Shown piece by piece: positions 47,121-56,016 of a DNA stretch of 64,000 nucleotides (position 1 is its first letter; every line of letters begins with the position of its first letter). A program made the translations under genes and the position numbers. The notes under the pieces were generated by a model, which worked only from the letters and a program-made list of their open reading frames with translations, was not told where the DNA came from and did no database searches. This stretch comes from Nitrosomonas eutropha (GTDB taxonomy: Bacteria > Pseudomonadota > Gammaproteobacteria > Burkholderiales > Nitrosomonadaceae), in the NCBI RefSeq assembly GCF_003201195.1, contig NZ_QICQ01000003.1:53743-117742 (forward strand), written 5' to 3'.

Positions 47121-48260
47121 TCACCCGGTAACCACGGCTCGGCCAGATCCACATGTACCCGTTCTGCGCGTCTTATCCTTTACTTGTCCTGCCAGTTGGC
47201 CACAAGCAGCTGCAATATCATCCCCGCGCGTTTTACGCACAGTCGTGACGATTCCTGCTTGCATCAATACATCCCGGAAATTATCAATAGCATCAGTATT
47301 TGATCGCTCATAACCAGAACCTGCAAACGTATTGAATGGAATCAGGTTGAGTTTACACGGGATATTTCTGACTACCTGCACCAGCTCGCGCGCCAGCGCT
47401 ATGCTGTCATTCACATCTCTCAGCATAACATACTCGAACGTAATAAAATCTCTTGGCGCGGCCGGCAGGTAGCGCTCACAGGCTGCCAGCAAATCCCTGA
47501 TTGGATACTTTTTATTGATTGGTACTAACTGGTCACGCAAGGCATCATTCGGTGCATGTAACGAAACTGCGAGCGCCACCGGACAACGCTCACGCAAACG
47601 ATCCAACGCAGGAACCAGGCCGGATGTACTCACCGTTACCCGACGACGTGATAAACCATAGGCATCATCACTCAGCATCAGATCAAGTGCGGTCACCACG
47701 TTTTCGAAATTGGCCAGCGGCTCCCCCATTCCCATCATGACAACATTCGTAACTGGTCGTCTTGTGTCTGTATTATCTGCCCGAATCTGCGCGACATCCG
47801 GAGAAAATAACTCACCAACCTGGCCTTCGAGTAGTCGGTTAGCCCACCATAATTGGCCAATAATTTCTGCCACGCTCAAGTTACGATTAAAACCCTGCCG
47901 GCCGGTAGAACAAAAACTGCATGCCAGTGCACAGCCAACCTGACTGGAAACACAAAGTGTGCCCCGATTAGGCTCGGGAATGAAAACCATCTCCACTGCG
48001 TTCCCCGTACCCGTCGATAACAACCATTTACGAGTACCATCTCCCGCAGTATGGTCGCTAATAATTTCAGGTGGATGAACAACAGCACGCTCCATCAATT
48101 TTTGACGAAACGTTTTTGCCAGGTCACTCATCTCTATGAATTCCGTCTTGCCGAACCGGTGTACCCATCGCAACAATTGCCTCGCACGATAAGGCTTCTC
48201 ACCCATTTCTTCGCAAAAATGGATAAGCCCTGTTTTATTGAAATCAAGCAGGTTAATCAT
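47121..48260 (-). CDS. rlmN: 23S rRNA/tRNA (adenine-C2)-methyltransferase RlmN
   Basis: A 379-residue radical SAM enzyme methylating A2503 of 23S rRNA and A37 of some tRNAs. The cluster motif [19 protein letters not shown] is diagnostic, with [17 protein letters not shown] and [10 protein letters not shown]. The C-terminal Cys used for methyl transfer is in [14 protein letters not shown]. Length matches the family. It follows ndk by 37 bp. Confidence 0.96.
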   Translation of the reverse strand: MINLLDFNKTGLIHFCEEMGEKPYRARQLLRWVHRFGKTEFIEMSDLAKTFRQKLMERAVVHPPEIISDHTAGDGTRKWLLSTGTGNAVEMVFIPEPNRGTLCVSSQVGCALACSFCSTGRQGFNRNLSVAEIIGQLWWANRLLEGQVGELFSPDVAQIRADNTDTRRPVTNVVMMGMGEPLANFENVVTALDLMLSDDAYGLSRRRVTVSTSGLVPALDRLRERCPVALAVSLHAPNDALRDQLVPINKKYPIRDLLAACERYLPAAPRDFITFEYVMLRDVNDSIALARELVQVVRNIPCKLNLIPFNTFAGSGYERSNTDAIDNFRDVLMQAGIVTTVRKTRGDDIAAACGQLAGQVKDKTRRTGTCGSGRAVVTG

Positions 48261-48297
48261 TGTATCCGGCCTTTTAGATCGGCAAATCTACAGGTTT

Positions 48298-48723
48298 TCA
48301 GCGTGAATACACTTCTAAAGATGGGAAGAAACAGGCTATTTCCACAGCGGCAGTTTCCGGCGCATCTGAACCATGCACAGCATTGGCATCAATATTTTCT
48401 GCAAAATCAGCGCGAATCGTACCTTTTTCTGCTTTTTTCGGATCTGTGGCACCCATCAACTCACGATTTTTGGCAATTGCATTTTCCCCCTCCAGCACCT
48501 GGATCATCACCGGCCCGGAAATCATGAATTCAACCAGATCTTTAAAGAAAGGTCTTTCCCTATGGATCGCGTAAAAATTTTCCGCTTCAACTCTTGATAA
48601 ATGCGCCATGCGAGCAGCAACAACCTTCAAGCCAGCCGCCTCAAATCTTGCATAGATCTGCCCAATAACATTTTTTGCCACTGCATCAGGCTTAATTATG
48701 GATAAAGTCCTTTCAACTACCAT
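48298..48723 (-). CDS. ndk: Nucleoside diphosphate kinase
   Basis: A 141-residue kinase exchanging phosphate between nucleoside di- and triphosphates. [29 protein letters not shown] begins the fold, and [20 protein letters not shown] contains the active-site His. The ATG at 48723 gives the canonical length and has GAGG upstream; a start at 48735 would add MRYL. First gene of the long minus-strand run to der. Confidence 0.97.
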   Translation of the reverse strand: MVVERTLSIIKPDAVAKNVIGQIYARFEAAGLKVVAARMAHLSRVEAENFYAIHRERPFFKDLVEFMISGPVMIQVLEGENAIAKNRELMGATDPKKAEKGTIRADFAENIDANAVHGSDAPETAAVEIACFFPSLEVYSR

Positions 48724-49020
48724 CAAATACCTCATAGAAATAGTTCGTCACAAGCTGGTATTCTAACAAAAAACCTTTATGTGGTTTACCAAACAGTAAC
48801 TTAGGGAACTAGAAAGAGAAGCGCACAAAAGGTGCAGTTGGGTGCTTGCAAAAAAAGAAACTCTGATGACACCTGGTATCAGGTTTTCAAAACACAGTAA
48901 AAATATATATCTACGATACGGTAGAACACCGAATCAATTTCAAACAGATGTTTGCACACGCTCACAAAAAACAGGCCGGACTAATCCGGCCTGTGTTCTC
49001 ATCTACCGTGATTCCAAAAC
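48724..49020. other. Intergenic region between nitrosocyanin gene and ndk
   Basis: Holds the nitrosocyanin terminator at the right side and, presumably, the ndk promoter near 48740-48780, for which no clear box pair was found. No gene seen. Confidence 0.5.
48965..48994 (-). terminator. Rho-independent terminator of the nitrosocyanin gene
   Basis: A perfect ten-base stem (ACAGGCCGGA 48971-48980 and TCCGGCCTGT 48985-48994) with a four-base loop, followed on the minus strand by TTTTTT. It begins about 26 bp after the stop codon. One of the strongest terminators in the window, fitting a highly expressed single gene. Confidence 0.88.
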
Positions 49021-49437
49021 TTAATCTACAACGTTAAGGGAACCTGGCAAGTGAATGTTTTGTGGATGAAGCTGGCAATAAACATTGAAAGCACCTTTTT
49101 TGTCAGCGGTAAAGCTGATGGTCTTGGTTTCGCCAGCTTTAAGTACTTCCTTGATACCGTAGGCATCAATTGAGAATCCTTCACTGATAGGTGATTTGTT
49201 CTCAACAACGATGCTGACCTTATCTCCCTTTTCAACAACCAGTGCTTCCGGCTCATTCAATACATTGAATGCACGGATATTTTTTACTGTCACACCTTCC
49301 ACGTTCAGTTCAGGAATAGTGGTGTCATAAGCATTGATAACCACTTTAAACTCGCTATGATCATCCGCCTGAGCAGCACCTGCTACCAGCAACGATCCCA
49401 AGGCAAAACCAGCAAGCATTGTCTTTGTTATCTTCAT
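49021..49437 (-). CDS. ncyA: Nitrosocyanin (periplasmic red copper protein of ammonia oxidisers)
   Basis: A 138-residue precursor: a 24-residue signal peptide (cut after AQA) and a cupredoxin domain. Mature-part sequence [22 protein letters not shown] closely resembles N. europaea nitrosocyanin. The copper ligands are visible: Glu86 in SEGFS, Cys121, His124 and His129 in [13 protein letters not shown], with the same spacing as the known Glu60/Cys95/His98/His103. The lack of a Met ligand and the presence of Glu distinguish it from plastocyanin and azurin. Its role in ammonia oxidation is not settled. Monocistronic, with AGGAAGG before the ATG, a promoter candidate 110-140 bp upstream and a strong terminator. 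Confidence 0.95.
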   Translation of the reverse strand: MKITKTMLAGFALGSLLVAGAAQADDHSEFKVVINAYDTTIPELNVEGVTVKNIRAFNVLNEPEALVVEKGDKVSIVVENKSPISEGFSIDAYGIKEVLKAGETKTISFTADKKGAFNVYCQLHPQNIHLPGSLNVVD

Positions 49438-49887
49438 CTTTACCTTCCTCTACTTGAATTTATATTTTATTCAGCGAAATACATTCACCGGCCCAGCGAC
49501 ATTAATATACAGTTCCCTGCGATGATCAGTTAATGAACATATCCTTGTAAAAGGAAATATGCACGTCGTCTGTCAAGAAAATTGCTTATTATCAATAACT
49601 CGCCCAGCCAACTCGGGAACTCACTATCTTTTTAACCACCGAGTCCCGGTCCAGAAGTGTAGATAGAACAACCAAAAATGTCAATGTCACAATGCCGATC
49701 CAATTATTGAATCACACAGATCTTCTCCGTTTCCGCAAACATGCAAAATGCAGCATGACACAGCACTCCGAAATTGCCGTCCTGTCTGCAGACGCATAAC
49801 TCTGCTTAGATTAATGTAGAATGGCGCTGATTTTTTATACTCTTATACCCGCTTACCAGCATCCGTCTCGCTCCGGAGTCCCCATTC
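49438..49887. other. Divergent control region of nitrosocyanin and aminotransferase genes
   Basis: 450 bp without a gene. It serves the nitrosocyanin gene (minus) and the aminotransferase gene (plus). A TAGAAT -10-like box occurs near 49816 for the plus gene without a good -35. Long leaders are implied on both sides. No RNA gene was recognised. Confidence 0.5.
49547..49576 (-). promoter_or_regulatory. Candidate promoter of the nitrosocyanin gene
   Basis: On the minus strand a perfect TTGACA (49571-49576) is followed after 18 bases by TTTTAC (49547-49552), a poor -10. The start point would be about 49540, giving a leader of about 100 nt with AGGAAGG before the ATG. Confidence 0.35.
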
Positions 49888-51276
49888 ATGAAAATCCAGG
49901 ATCTTATCCAGAATCGCGGCAGAGAAAATTTCTCCCTGCACGACAAGTACCTCAACAGCCAGATGGTCAAGGTACTTAAAACAATCGATTTTGACCGTCA
50001 TTATGTCAGAGCCCAGGGCGCTTACCTGTTTGATGATCAGGACAACCGCTACCTGGATTTGTTGAGTGGTTTTGGTGTTTTCGCATTGGGACGCAACCAC
50101 GCGGAGATCGTCGAAGTGCTTAAAAGCACAATGGAAGCTGATTTACCCAATCTCGTCCAGCTCGACGTATCGTTACTGGCCGGATTGTTAGCAGAAAAAC
50201 TGGTCAAGTTGACTCCGGGTGGATTAAATCGTGTTTTTTTTGCCAACTCAGGCACTGAAACAGTCGAAGCAGCGATTAAATTCAGCCGTTATGCCACCGG
50301 AAAATCCAAAGTCATTTTCTGCCATGGTTGCTACCACGGACTGAGCCTCGGTTCGCTCTCCGCCACAGGAGATGATCATTACAAAAAAGGTTTTGGCCCA
50401 CTGGTACCTGATTTCATTGAAATCCCGTTCAACGATCTTGAAGCGCTGGAGCAAGCACTTGCCCAAGGAGATGTTGCCGCCTTTATTACCGAACCGATTC
50501 AAGGACACGGCGTGTGGATACCGGATGATGACTATCTGCCGCAGGCAGCAAAGCTCGCCCGTAAATATGGTGCCGTATTCATCGTCGATGAAATACAAAC
50601 CGGGCTGGGTCGAACCGGTAAATGGTGGGCAGTTGAACACTGGTCGGTCGAGCCCGATATTATATGCATCTCCAAGACACTGTCCGGAGGATTCGTTCCG
50701 GTAGGTGCATTGGTCTGCAGGGAATGGATCTTTGATCGTGTTTTCAATCGCATGGACCGTGCTGTCGTCCATGGCAGTACATTTGGCAAAAACAATCTTG
50801 CAATGGCTGCCGGCCTGGCCACACTGGAAGTGCTGGAATCAGAAAACCTGATCGAACATTCCGCTCGCACTGGCACTGCCATCATGGAAGCACTAACCCC
50901 TCTGACGGAGCAATATGAATGCTTCAAGGAAGTACGCGGCAAAGGAATGATGATTGCACTGGAATTTACCGAGCCGACAAAAAGCCTTTCGCTGAAACTG
51001 TCATGGAAAATGCTTGAAGCTGCCAACAAAGGATTGTTTTCGCAGCTGATAACCGTCCCATTATTTAGGCAGCACCGGATTTTGTCCCAGGTGGCCGGTC
51101 GCGATATGAATATCGTCAAGTTCATCCCGCCACTCATCCTGACGGAATCAGATGTGCAATGGATTGTTTCAGCAGTCAGTGATGTTGTGGCCAGCGCGCA
51201 TCGGGGCCCCGCTGCAGTCTGGGATTTTGGTAAAGTACTGGCAACCCAGGCGCTTCGTACAAAACTACATACCTAA
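49888..51276 (+). CDS. Class III aminotransferase, HpnO-like
   Basis: A 462-residue PLP-dependent aminotransferase. Signatures: YLDLLSGFGVFALGRNH, FFANSGTETVEAAIKFSRYATGK, FIVDEIQTGLGRTGKW and the PLP lysine in CISKTLSGGFVPVGAL. The sequence style (GFGVFALGRNHAEIVE; GSTFGKNNLAMAAGLATLEVL) resembles the hopanoid-associated aminotransferase HpnO, which adds an amino group to bacteriohopanetetrol-type side chains, more than acetylornithine aminotransferase. No other hopanoid genes are in the window, so the substrate is open. Convergent with dnaQ, 11 bp apart. Confidence 0.82.
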   Translation: MKIQDLIQNRGRENFSLHDKYLNSQMVKVLKTIDFDRHYVRAQGAYLFDDQDNRYLDLLSGFGVFALGRNHAEIVEVLKSTMEADLPNLVQLDVSLLAGLLAEKLVKLTPGGLNRVFFANSGTETVEAAIKFSRYATGKSKVIFCHGCYHGLSLGSLSATGDDHYKKGFGPLVPDFIEIPFNDLEALEQALAQGDVAAFITEPIQGHGVWIPDDDYLPQAAKLARKYGAVFIVDEIQTGLGRTGKWWAVEHWSVEPDIICISKTLSGGFVPVGALVCREWIFDRVFNRMDRAVVHGSTFGKNNLAMAAGLATLEVLESENLIEHSARTGTAIMEALTPLTEQYECFKEVRGKGMMIALEFTEPTKSLSLKLSWKMLEAANKGLFSQLITVPLFRQHRILSQVAGRDMNIVKFIPPLILTESDVQWIVSAVSDVVASAHRGPAAVWDFGKVLATQALRTKLHT

Positions 51277-51287
51277 GGAATTCCAAA

Positions 51288-51992
51288 TTAATTTTGACTG
51301 TTCCATAAACAATTTCCCTTGCTTTCCGTATTAATACGCTCCAACAGCCGATCATGCAACTCAAGTTCTGTTTGGCTGACGGGCTGAACGATCAATGTAA
51401 GATTTTCTGTTGCACGTAGCCTTGAATCGCCAGACTTCCCTGCTTCTGGAACTTCCGGCTCCATCAGCAAACTTTCCTGGCCGCGCGTCATTGCCAGATA
51501 AACTTCGGCCAGCAATTCAGCATCCAGCAAAGCACCATGCAGTGTTCTGTGAGCGTTATCAATCTGATACCGCTCACATAACGCATCCAGATTGTTTCGT
51601 TTACCTGGATGCAGCTCCTTTGCCAACATCAACGTATCAACAATCTGCAGGCAATAATTATGCATGGGTTCCAACCGGATCAAACCAAGTTCACGATTGA
51701 TGAAACCTACGTCAAATGGCGCATTATGAATAAGAATTTCGGCATCTTCTATGAATTCCAAAAACTCGCTACAAATCTCCTGGAAAGCAGGTTTATCCTG
51801 CAAGAATTCCCGGCTCAGTCCATGCACCCGCAGCGCGCCCTCATCACTCTCCCGCCCAGGATTGAGATAACGATGAAAATGACGGCCGGTCGAACGTCGG
51901 TTACATACTTCTACCGCTGCTATTTCGACAATACGGTGCCCCAGCGCCGGATCCAGGCCGGTCGTTTCAGTATCAAGAAAGACGTAGCGCAT
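51288..51992 (-). CDS. dnaQ: DNA polymerase III epsilon subunit (3'-5' proofreading exonuclease)
   Basis: A 234-residue DEDDh exonuclease. Exo I is FLDTETTGLDP, Exo II LIHNAPFDVGFIN and Exo III has HRTLHGALLDAELLAEVYL. The C-terminal tail (QPVSQTELELHDRLLERI) should contact the polymerase subunit. The ATG at 51992 gives the canonical MRYVFLDTETTG; a start at 52007 would touch rnhA. It follows rnhA by 11 bp. Confidence 0.95.
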   Translation of the reverse strand: MRYVFLDTETTGLDPALGHRIVEIAAVEVCNRRSTGRHFHRYLNPGRESDEGALRVHGLSREFLQDKPAFQEICSEFLEFIEDAEILIHNAPFDVGFINRELGLIRLEPMHNYCLQIVDTLMLAKELHPGKRNNLDALCERYQIDNAHRTLHGALLDAELLAEVYLAMTRGQESLLMEPEVPEAGKSGDSRLRATENLTLIVQPVSQTELELHDRLLERINTESKGNCLWNSQN

Positions 51993-52003
51993 AATCTGTC
52001 CGA

Positions 52004-52474
52004 TCAATCTGCTTTTTTAGATAACACCGATTCCACTCCCTGATTTGCAAGCCTATCAGCCCGCTCATTACCTGCATGTCCGTTATGTCCCCGCACCCAG
52101 AACCATTCAACCTGATGACGCTGAGATAAATCATCCAGCTCTCTCCACAACGCTTCATTCTTGACTGGTTTTTTATCTGCTGTCCGCCACCCACGCTTCT
52201 TCCAGCCGTGTATCCATTCACTGATCCCTTTCTGCACATACTGCGAATCGGTATGCAGCTGTACCTGCAAGTGTTGCTGTCCGTTATCTTCCAGGGATTC
52301 CAGCTCCTGCAAGGCACGGATGGCAGCCAGTAACTCCATACGATTGTTTGTGGTTACGGGCTCTCCCCCGAAAAATTCCCGTGTTTCGCCATTGAAATGT
52401 AAACAAACCCCCCATCCTCCCGGGCCCGGATTACCCTTGCAGGCACCATCCGTAAAAATTTCCACTCGTTTCAT
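52004..52474 (-). CDS. rnhA: Ribonuclease HI
   Basis: A 156-residue RNase H degrading RNA in RNA-DNA hybrids. Catalytic carboxylates: Asp in [18 protein letters not shown], Glu in [11 protein letters not shown], Asp in [12 protein letters not shown] and Asp in ERADRLAN, with the His loop [11 protein letters not shown]. The start at 52474 gives [12 protein letters not shown]; the frame extends further upstream to 52651 without homology. Order yafS-rnhA-dnaQ next to gloB matches E. coli. Confidence 0.96.
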   Translation of the reverse strand: MKRVEIFTDGACKGNPGPGGWGVCLHFNGETREFFGGEPVTTNNRMELLAAIRALQELESLEDNGQQHLQVQLHTDSQYVQKGISEWIHGWKKRGWRTADKKPVKNEALWRELDDLSQRHQVEWFWVRGHNGHAGNERADRLANQGVESVLSKKAD

Positions 52475-52551
52475 ATCACTTTTCAGTTGCATACACTTAT
52501 TCCTGTTATCAACCCATCCACTCTTTTCGCAACAGCCCGCAATTCCAGAGA

Positions 52552-53286
52552 TTATCTCTCTCCCCCGAGCCCTATTTGTGGAACGACTGCCGCTCTCCTT
52601 TTGCTTACAGATGGATTTTCCCAGCGAGGCTTGATGATGTGCATACCACATTCATGCTTGACCGCCTGCAAAAAATATACCCCCCCGGCAACAGGCCACC
52701 AGCGATCTCCGGCTGCCTCCATAAAACGCAACCGGGAAAGCCACTTTTCCCCGGTAAACGGCGGAACATAACAGCCAAACTGCCCGGCAACGATTTCAAA
52801 ATCAAGCAATTCCAACCAGTCCTTCACACGCGACAAATCAATAAAACGACCGCGCCACGGAAAATCCATCCCAGATTTTGTCATCCGCCAGCGTATCCCC
52901 CAGAGACTGAAAGGATTGAATCCGCTGATGATGACCCTGCCCTCATCAATCAACACCCGCTGTACTTCATGAAAAATCTGGAGAGGATATGAATTAAATT
53001 CCAATGTGTGCGGCAATAGCACCAGATCCAGACTATTGCTCCTGATCGGTAGAAAAGCAGGGTGCGCACTGGCTGAAGCTCCTTTTTCCACACCGAGCAC
53101 AAACTTGAAAGGCATCCGGTTGTTCCGCAAAAAATCAAATCCGGCAAAGCCAATCTGGGCCGCGTTATAGCCGAAAATATCCGCCACAACACGATCGAAA
53201 TAACGCTGCTCCTGCTCCAGCACGTACTGTCCTAATGCAGTTTCCAACCACTGTTGCATATTTTGCTGCAATGCAGAATCAAACAT
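52552..53286 (-). CDS. YafS-like SAM-dependent methyltransferase
   Basis: A 244-residue protein of the methyltransferase type 11 class. The N-terminus has [27 protein letters not shown], then a short core ([52 protein letters not shown]). The glycine-rich SAM loop is poorly preserved, as in YafS relatives. The substrate is unknown. It is divergent from gloB by 59 bp, the same neighbourhood as in E. coli. Confidence 0.85.
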   Translation of the reverse strand: MFDSALQQNMQQWLETALGQYVLEQEQRYFDRVVADIFGYNAAQIGFAGFDFLRNNRMPFKFVLGVEKGASASAHPAFLPIRSNSLDLVLLPHTLEFNSYPLQIFHEVQRVLIDEGRVIISGFNPFSLWGIRWRMTKSGMDFPWRGRFIDLSRVKDWLELLDFEIVAGQFGCYVPPFTGEKWLSRLRFMEAAGDRWWPVAGGVYFLQAVKHECGMHIIKPRWENPSVSKRRAAVVPQIGLGGER

Positions 53287-53345
53287 ATTGTCAGAATGAT
53301 TAGTTATGATGATGATTCGCTTGTCATTTACTGTAAGGAAAAAAA

Positions 53346-54113
53346 ATGATCGATGTTTTCCCCGTCCGCGCCTTTAAAGACAATTATATCTGGATCGTTC
53401 ACAATCAACAGTTTGCACTCATCATAGACCCTGGTGATGCAACACCAGTTCTCGCCTGGATAAGCCAACAGAACTTGCAACCAATTGCCATACTCTGCAC
53501 GCATCACCATCATGATCACACGGGTGGCATTCCCTCACTGGTGCAGGAATTTGCGATACCTGTCTACGGCCCTGCCAACGAAAAAATACCGGGAATGACC
53601 CATCCATTAACGGGAGGAGATACACTCAGCTTTCCGGAATTGTCGCTGGAATTCAGCGTGCTGGATATTCCCGGACATACTGCTGGTCACATTGCTTACT
53701 ATGGCCAGAATTACCTGTTTTGTGGAGATACACTGTTTGCATGCGGCTGTGGGCGAATCTTTGAAGGCAGCGCGCAACAAATGCTTGCTTCTTTACAGAA
53801 ACTGGCCAGTCTGCCGGATGAAACCCTGGTTTATTGCGCTCATGAATACACGCTGGCCAATGTCCGGTTTGCCAGGGTACTCGACCCAGACAACCCTGAT
53901 TTAATCAAACTGGAAAGCACTGTGGAAGAAAAACTGAAGCAGAATATACCCACACTCCCCTCCAGTCTGGCTGTCGAAAAAGCCACTAATCCGTTTTTGC
54001 GCTGTGATCAGCCAGCTATTATCCACAGCGCCAGCCAGCACGTTGGCCGGCATCTTAATGACCCAGTCAGTGTTTTTGCTGCAATCCGTGACTGGAAAAA
54101 TAACTTTCAGTAG
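53346..54113 (+). CDS. gloB: Hydroxyacylglutathione hydrolase (glyoxalase II)
   Basis: A 255-residue metallo-beta-lactamase-fold thioesterase converting S-lactoylglutathione to lactate and glutathione in methylglyoxal detoxification. The metal motif THHHHDHTGG, PGHTAGHIAYY, LFCGDTLFACGCGRIFEG and YCAHEYTLANVRFA are diagnostic. AAGGAAAA precedes the ATG. Single gene on plus, divergent from the yafS-like gene. Confidence 0.95.
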   Translation: MIDVFPVRAFKDNYIWIVHNQQFALIIDPGDATPVLAWISQQNLQPIAILCTHHHHDHTGGIPSLVQEFAIPVYGPANEKIPGMTHPLTGGDTLSFPELSLEFSVLDIPGHTAGHIAYYGQNYLFCGDTLFACGCGRIFEGSAQQMLASLQKLASLPDETLVYCAHEYTLANVRFARVLDPDNPDLIKLESTVEEKLKQNIPTLPSSLAVEKATNPFLRCDQPAIIHSASQHVGRHLNDPVSVFAAIRDWKNNFQ

Positions 54114-54416
54114 ACACCCCGTCATCGCGGTCACGAAGGCAATGATTACGTGGTGGCGAACTGCTTCATACCACCTTTTACAAAGGTAATTTAAGCCAAA
54201 ATATTTCCGCCTTTGTGATGAGGCCAGACCGACATGGCAATCCAGCGCCTTCGCTACCATGATCACTGGATTGCTTCACGCCGTTGGCGTTCGCAAAGAC
54301 GACATCTGTAATTACCTCATCCACACACCATTCCACCACCGTGTAAAACCTTACTCGCTGCGTCATCGCAAAGCCCGCAGAGAGGCTATGGTGACCCGAT
54401 AATCACTCCATTTGCA
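54114..54416. repeat. Possible dispersed palindromic repeat downstream of gloB
   Basis: The 303-bp gap has no gene. It contains GTCATCGCGGTCACGAAGG, then a perfect inverted repeat GCAATCCAG (54237-54245)/CTGGATTGC (54266-54274), then GCGTTCGCAAAGACGA and, further on, GCGTCATCGCAAAGCC. This resembles the dispersed 'rapidly changing' intergenic repeats (GTCATTGCGA...CAATCC) common in many bacterial genomes. Copy number cannot be judged from one window. Confidence 0.5.
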
Positions 54417-54989
54417 TCAAACCCGGCAGCCCTCATCATCGCACCCTGGCTGTGTATCGCCGGATTGATCTGCTGCTGAAGCCGCTGCCAGTTCCTTGTC
54501 GGAGACTTCTTCGGCCAGCAATGTCCCGATTGAAACTCCCAGCAGAAAATCGCTAACGTGGCCAAATTTGTGCAAACGCAGGTGACCGGTTTTATCCACC
54601 AGAATCGTGGTTGGCGTGCCCTGCATGTGGTAAGTCATCATTGTATGCGGAATGGAATGCTGCTCGTTCGGTTTGTCGATTCCGATCGGAAAACGCAGCC
54701 GGTATTCATAGGCAAAAACCTCCAGCGCATCGCGCCCCATAACTTCATGATGCTCAAAAACCGTATGCAGGCCAATCACCGCCACCCGTTCCGGATCAAA
54801 TTCATTAAATACCTGCTGCGCCTGCGGAATCCCCTGCTGCACGCAACCAGGGCATAACATCTGAAAGGCATGCATCAATACCACCTTGCCACGCAGGGAA
54901 GCCAGCGTAATCGGTTCGGATGCATTCAACCAGCCTGAAGTAATCAACTCTGGCGCCTTGATTTTCTCAACAGTTGTATTTTTTTTCAT
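54417..54989 (-). CDS. Thioredoxin-like (TlpA/AhpC-TSA type) protein
   Basis: A 190-residue thioredoxin-fold protein. LRGKVVLMHAFQMLCPGCVQQGIPQAQQVF contains the CPGC active site, and MQGTPTTILVDKTGHL carries the cis-Pro. No signal peptide is evident, so it is probably cytoplasmic. The C-terminal end is Cys-rich (PGCDDEGCRV), which could bind metal or act as a second redox pair. It stands alone, with its redox partner unknown. Confidence 0.82.
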   Translation of the reverse strand: MKKNTTVEKIKAPELITSGWLNASEPITLASLRGKVVLMHAFQMLCPGCVQQGIPQAQQVFNEFDPERVAVIGLHTVFEHHEVMGRDALEVFAYEYRLRFPIGIDKPNEQHSIPHTMMTYHMQGTPTTILVDKTGHLRLHKFGHVSDFLLGVSIGTLLAEEVSDKELAAASAADQSGDTQPGCDDEGCRV

Positions 54990-55095
54990 GGTTTAAATTG
55001 AGATACGTTACTGAAAAAAAAATATTTTTTGCTGGTTGATGATAGCACGCGCAGCTATTCCCAAGGAAACCGGGTCCATGCCTGTCACACACTGA

Positions 55096-56013
55096 TCATT
55101 TGTCTCGCTGTGCGGCAACCCTGGAAGTGACAACCTTCTTCTTCGTGACAACTGCCCGAGCTGTCTTTGCAGCTACATTCTTTTCGGGTTCCGAAACGGT
55201 TGTTACCGCCGCTGCTTTTGTTGCCTTTGCTGTTTTCGTCACAGTCGCCACTTGTCGCTTCCCGGGCGCCTGCTCAACCGGAGCATCGGTCGAAACACCC
55301 AACGCAGCCATCTCGATACCAAATACATCCGCCAATGCAGCATCATCAAGCACCTTTGCCTTCGCGGACTCCTTCACCTTAGCAGGAATAACTGCAACCT
55401 GGGCAGTCAGCAAGTCATTGGCATCCACCTGACGCAGCACGAACAGCAACTCGGGCTGTTCATCCAGCCGTGCACCGACACCATAGAGCACTGCGGCAAC
55501 ATGTTTACACATCGTTGCCCAATCGGGACAGGAGCAGCCAAGACTGATCTCCTGCAGCAATGGAAACATCCCGCTCTTTGGTTCACACAGGCGCGCCATA
55601 ACGGCTTTGGAAAATTTTCCTTGCAGCAGCTCCAGCAGTGTGGCGATAGAGCCCGTACAGTCCTCAACCAGTTTCTTCCACCTGGTGACAGGAAGCGGTA
55701 CGATACCGATCTCGACCCGGTAACGACGAGAACCTATTACCTGTGCAATCACCCGACCCGGCTCAATCTTTAAATCAATCACCGCACCATTACGCACATA
55801 GGCACGTCCGCGCGGCAAACGGCTTTCATAGTCGCTATAAGTCTCTAGATTAGCGCACCAGGCTTTGCCCCAGAAAGTTCTGGCGATGGTGTGCGAAGCT
55901 ACTACAACAGGAAATAAATCCTTGCCGGCCTTCCTTGCCTTCTCCACAACGCGGCTGGCCTGTTCACGCCGTTTAGCCACTGGCACATAGGGTTTCCAGT
56001 CCCAGTCACTCAT
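55096..56013 (-). CDS. SWIM zinc-finger protein
   Basis: A 305-residue protein. The N-terminal half (TFWGKAWCANLETYSDYESRLPRGRAYVRNGAVIDLKI) is typical of SWIM proteins encoded beside SNF2 helicases. The SWIM finger (CxCxnCxH) is CSCPDWATMCKH near residue 190. The C-terminal 80 residues are a low-complexity Ala/Lys/Thr/Val tail rich in basic residues, likely nucleic-acid binding. It follows the SNF2 gene by three bases and the two proteins probably act together; the process is unknown. Confidence 0.88.
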   Translation of the reverse strand: MSDWDWKPYVPVAKRREQASRVVEKARKAGKDLFPVVVASHTIARTFWGKAWCANLETYSDYESRLPRGRAYVRNGAVIDLKIEPGRVIAQVIGSRRYRVEIGIVPLPVTRWKKLVEDCTGSIATLLELLQGKFSKAVMARLCEPKSGMFPLLQEISLGCSCPDWATMCKHVAAVLYGVGARLDEQPELLFVLRQVDANDLLTAQVAVIPAKVKESAKAKVLDDAALADVFGIEMAALGVSTDAPVEQAPGKRQVATVTKTAKATKAAAVTTVSEPEKNVAAKTARAVVTKKKVVTSRVAAQRDK

Positions 56014-56016
56014 AAA

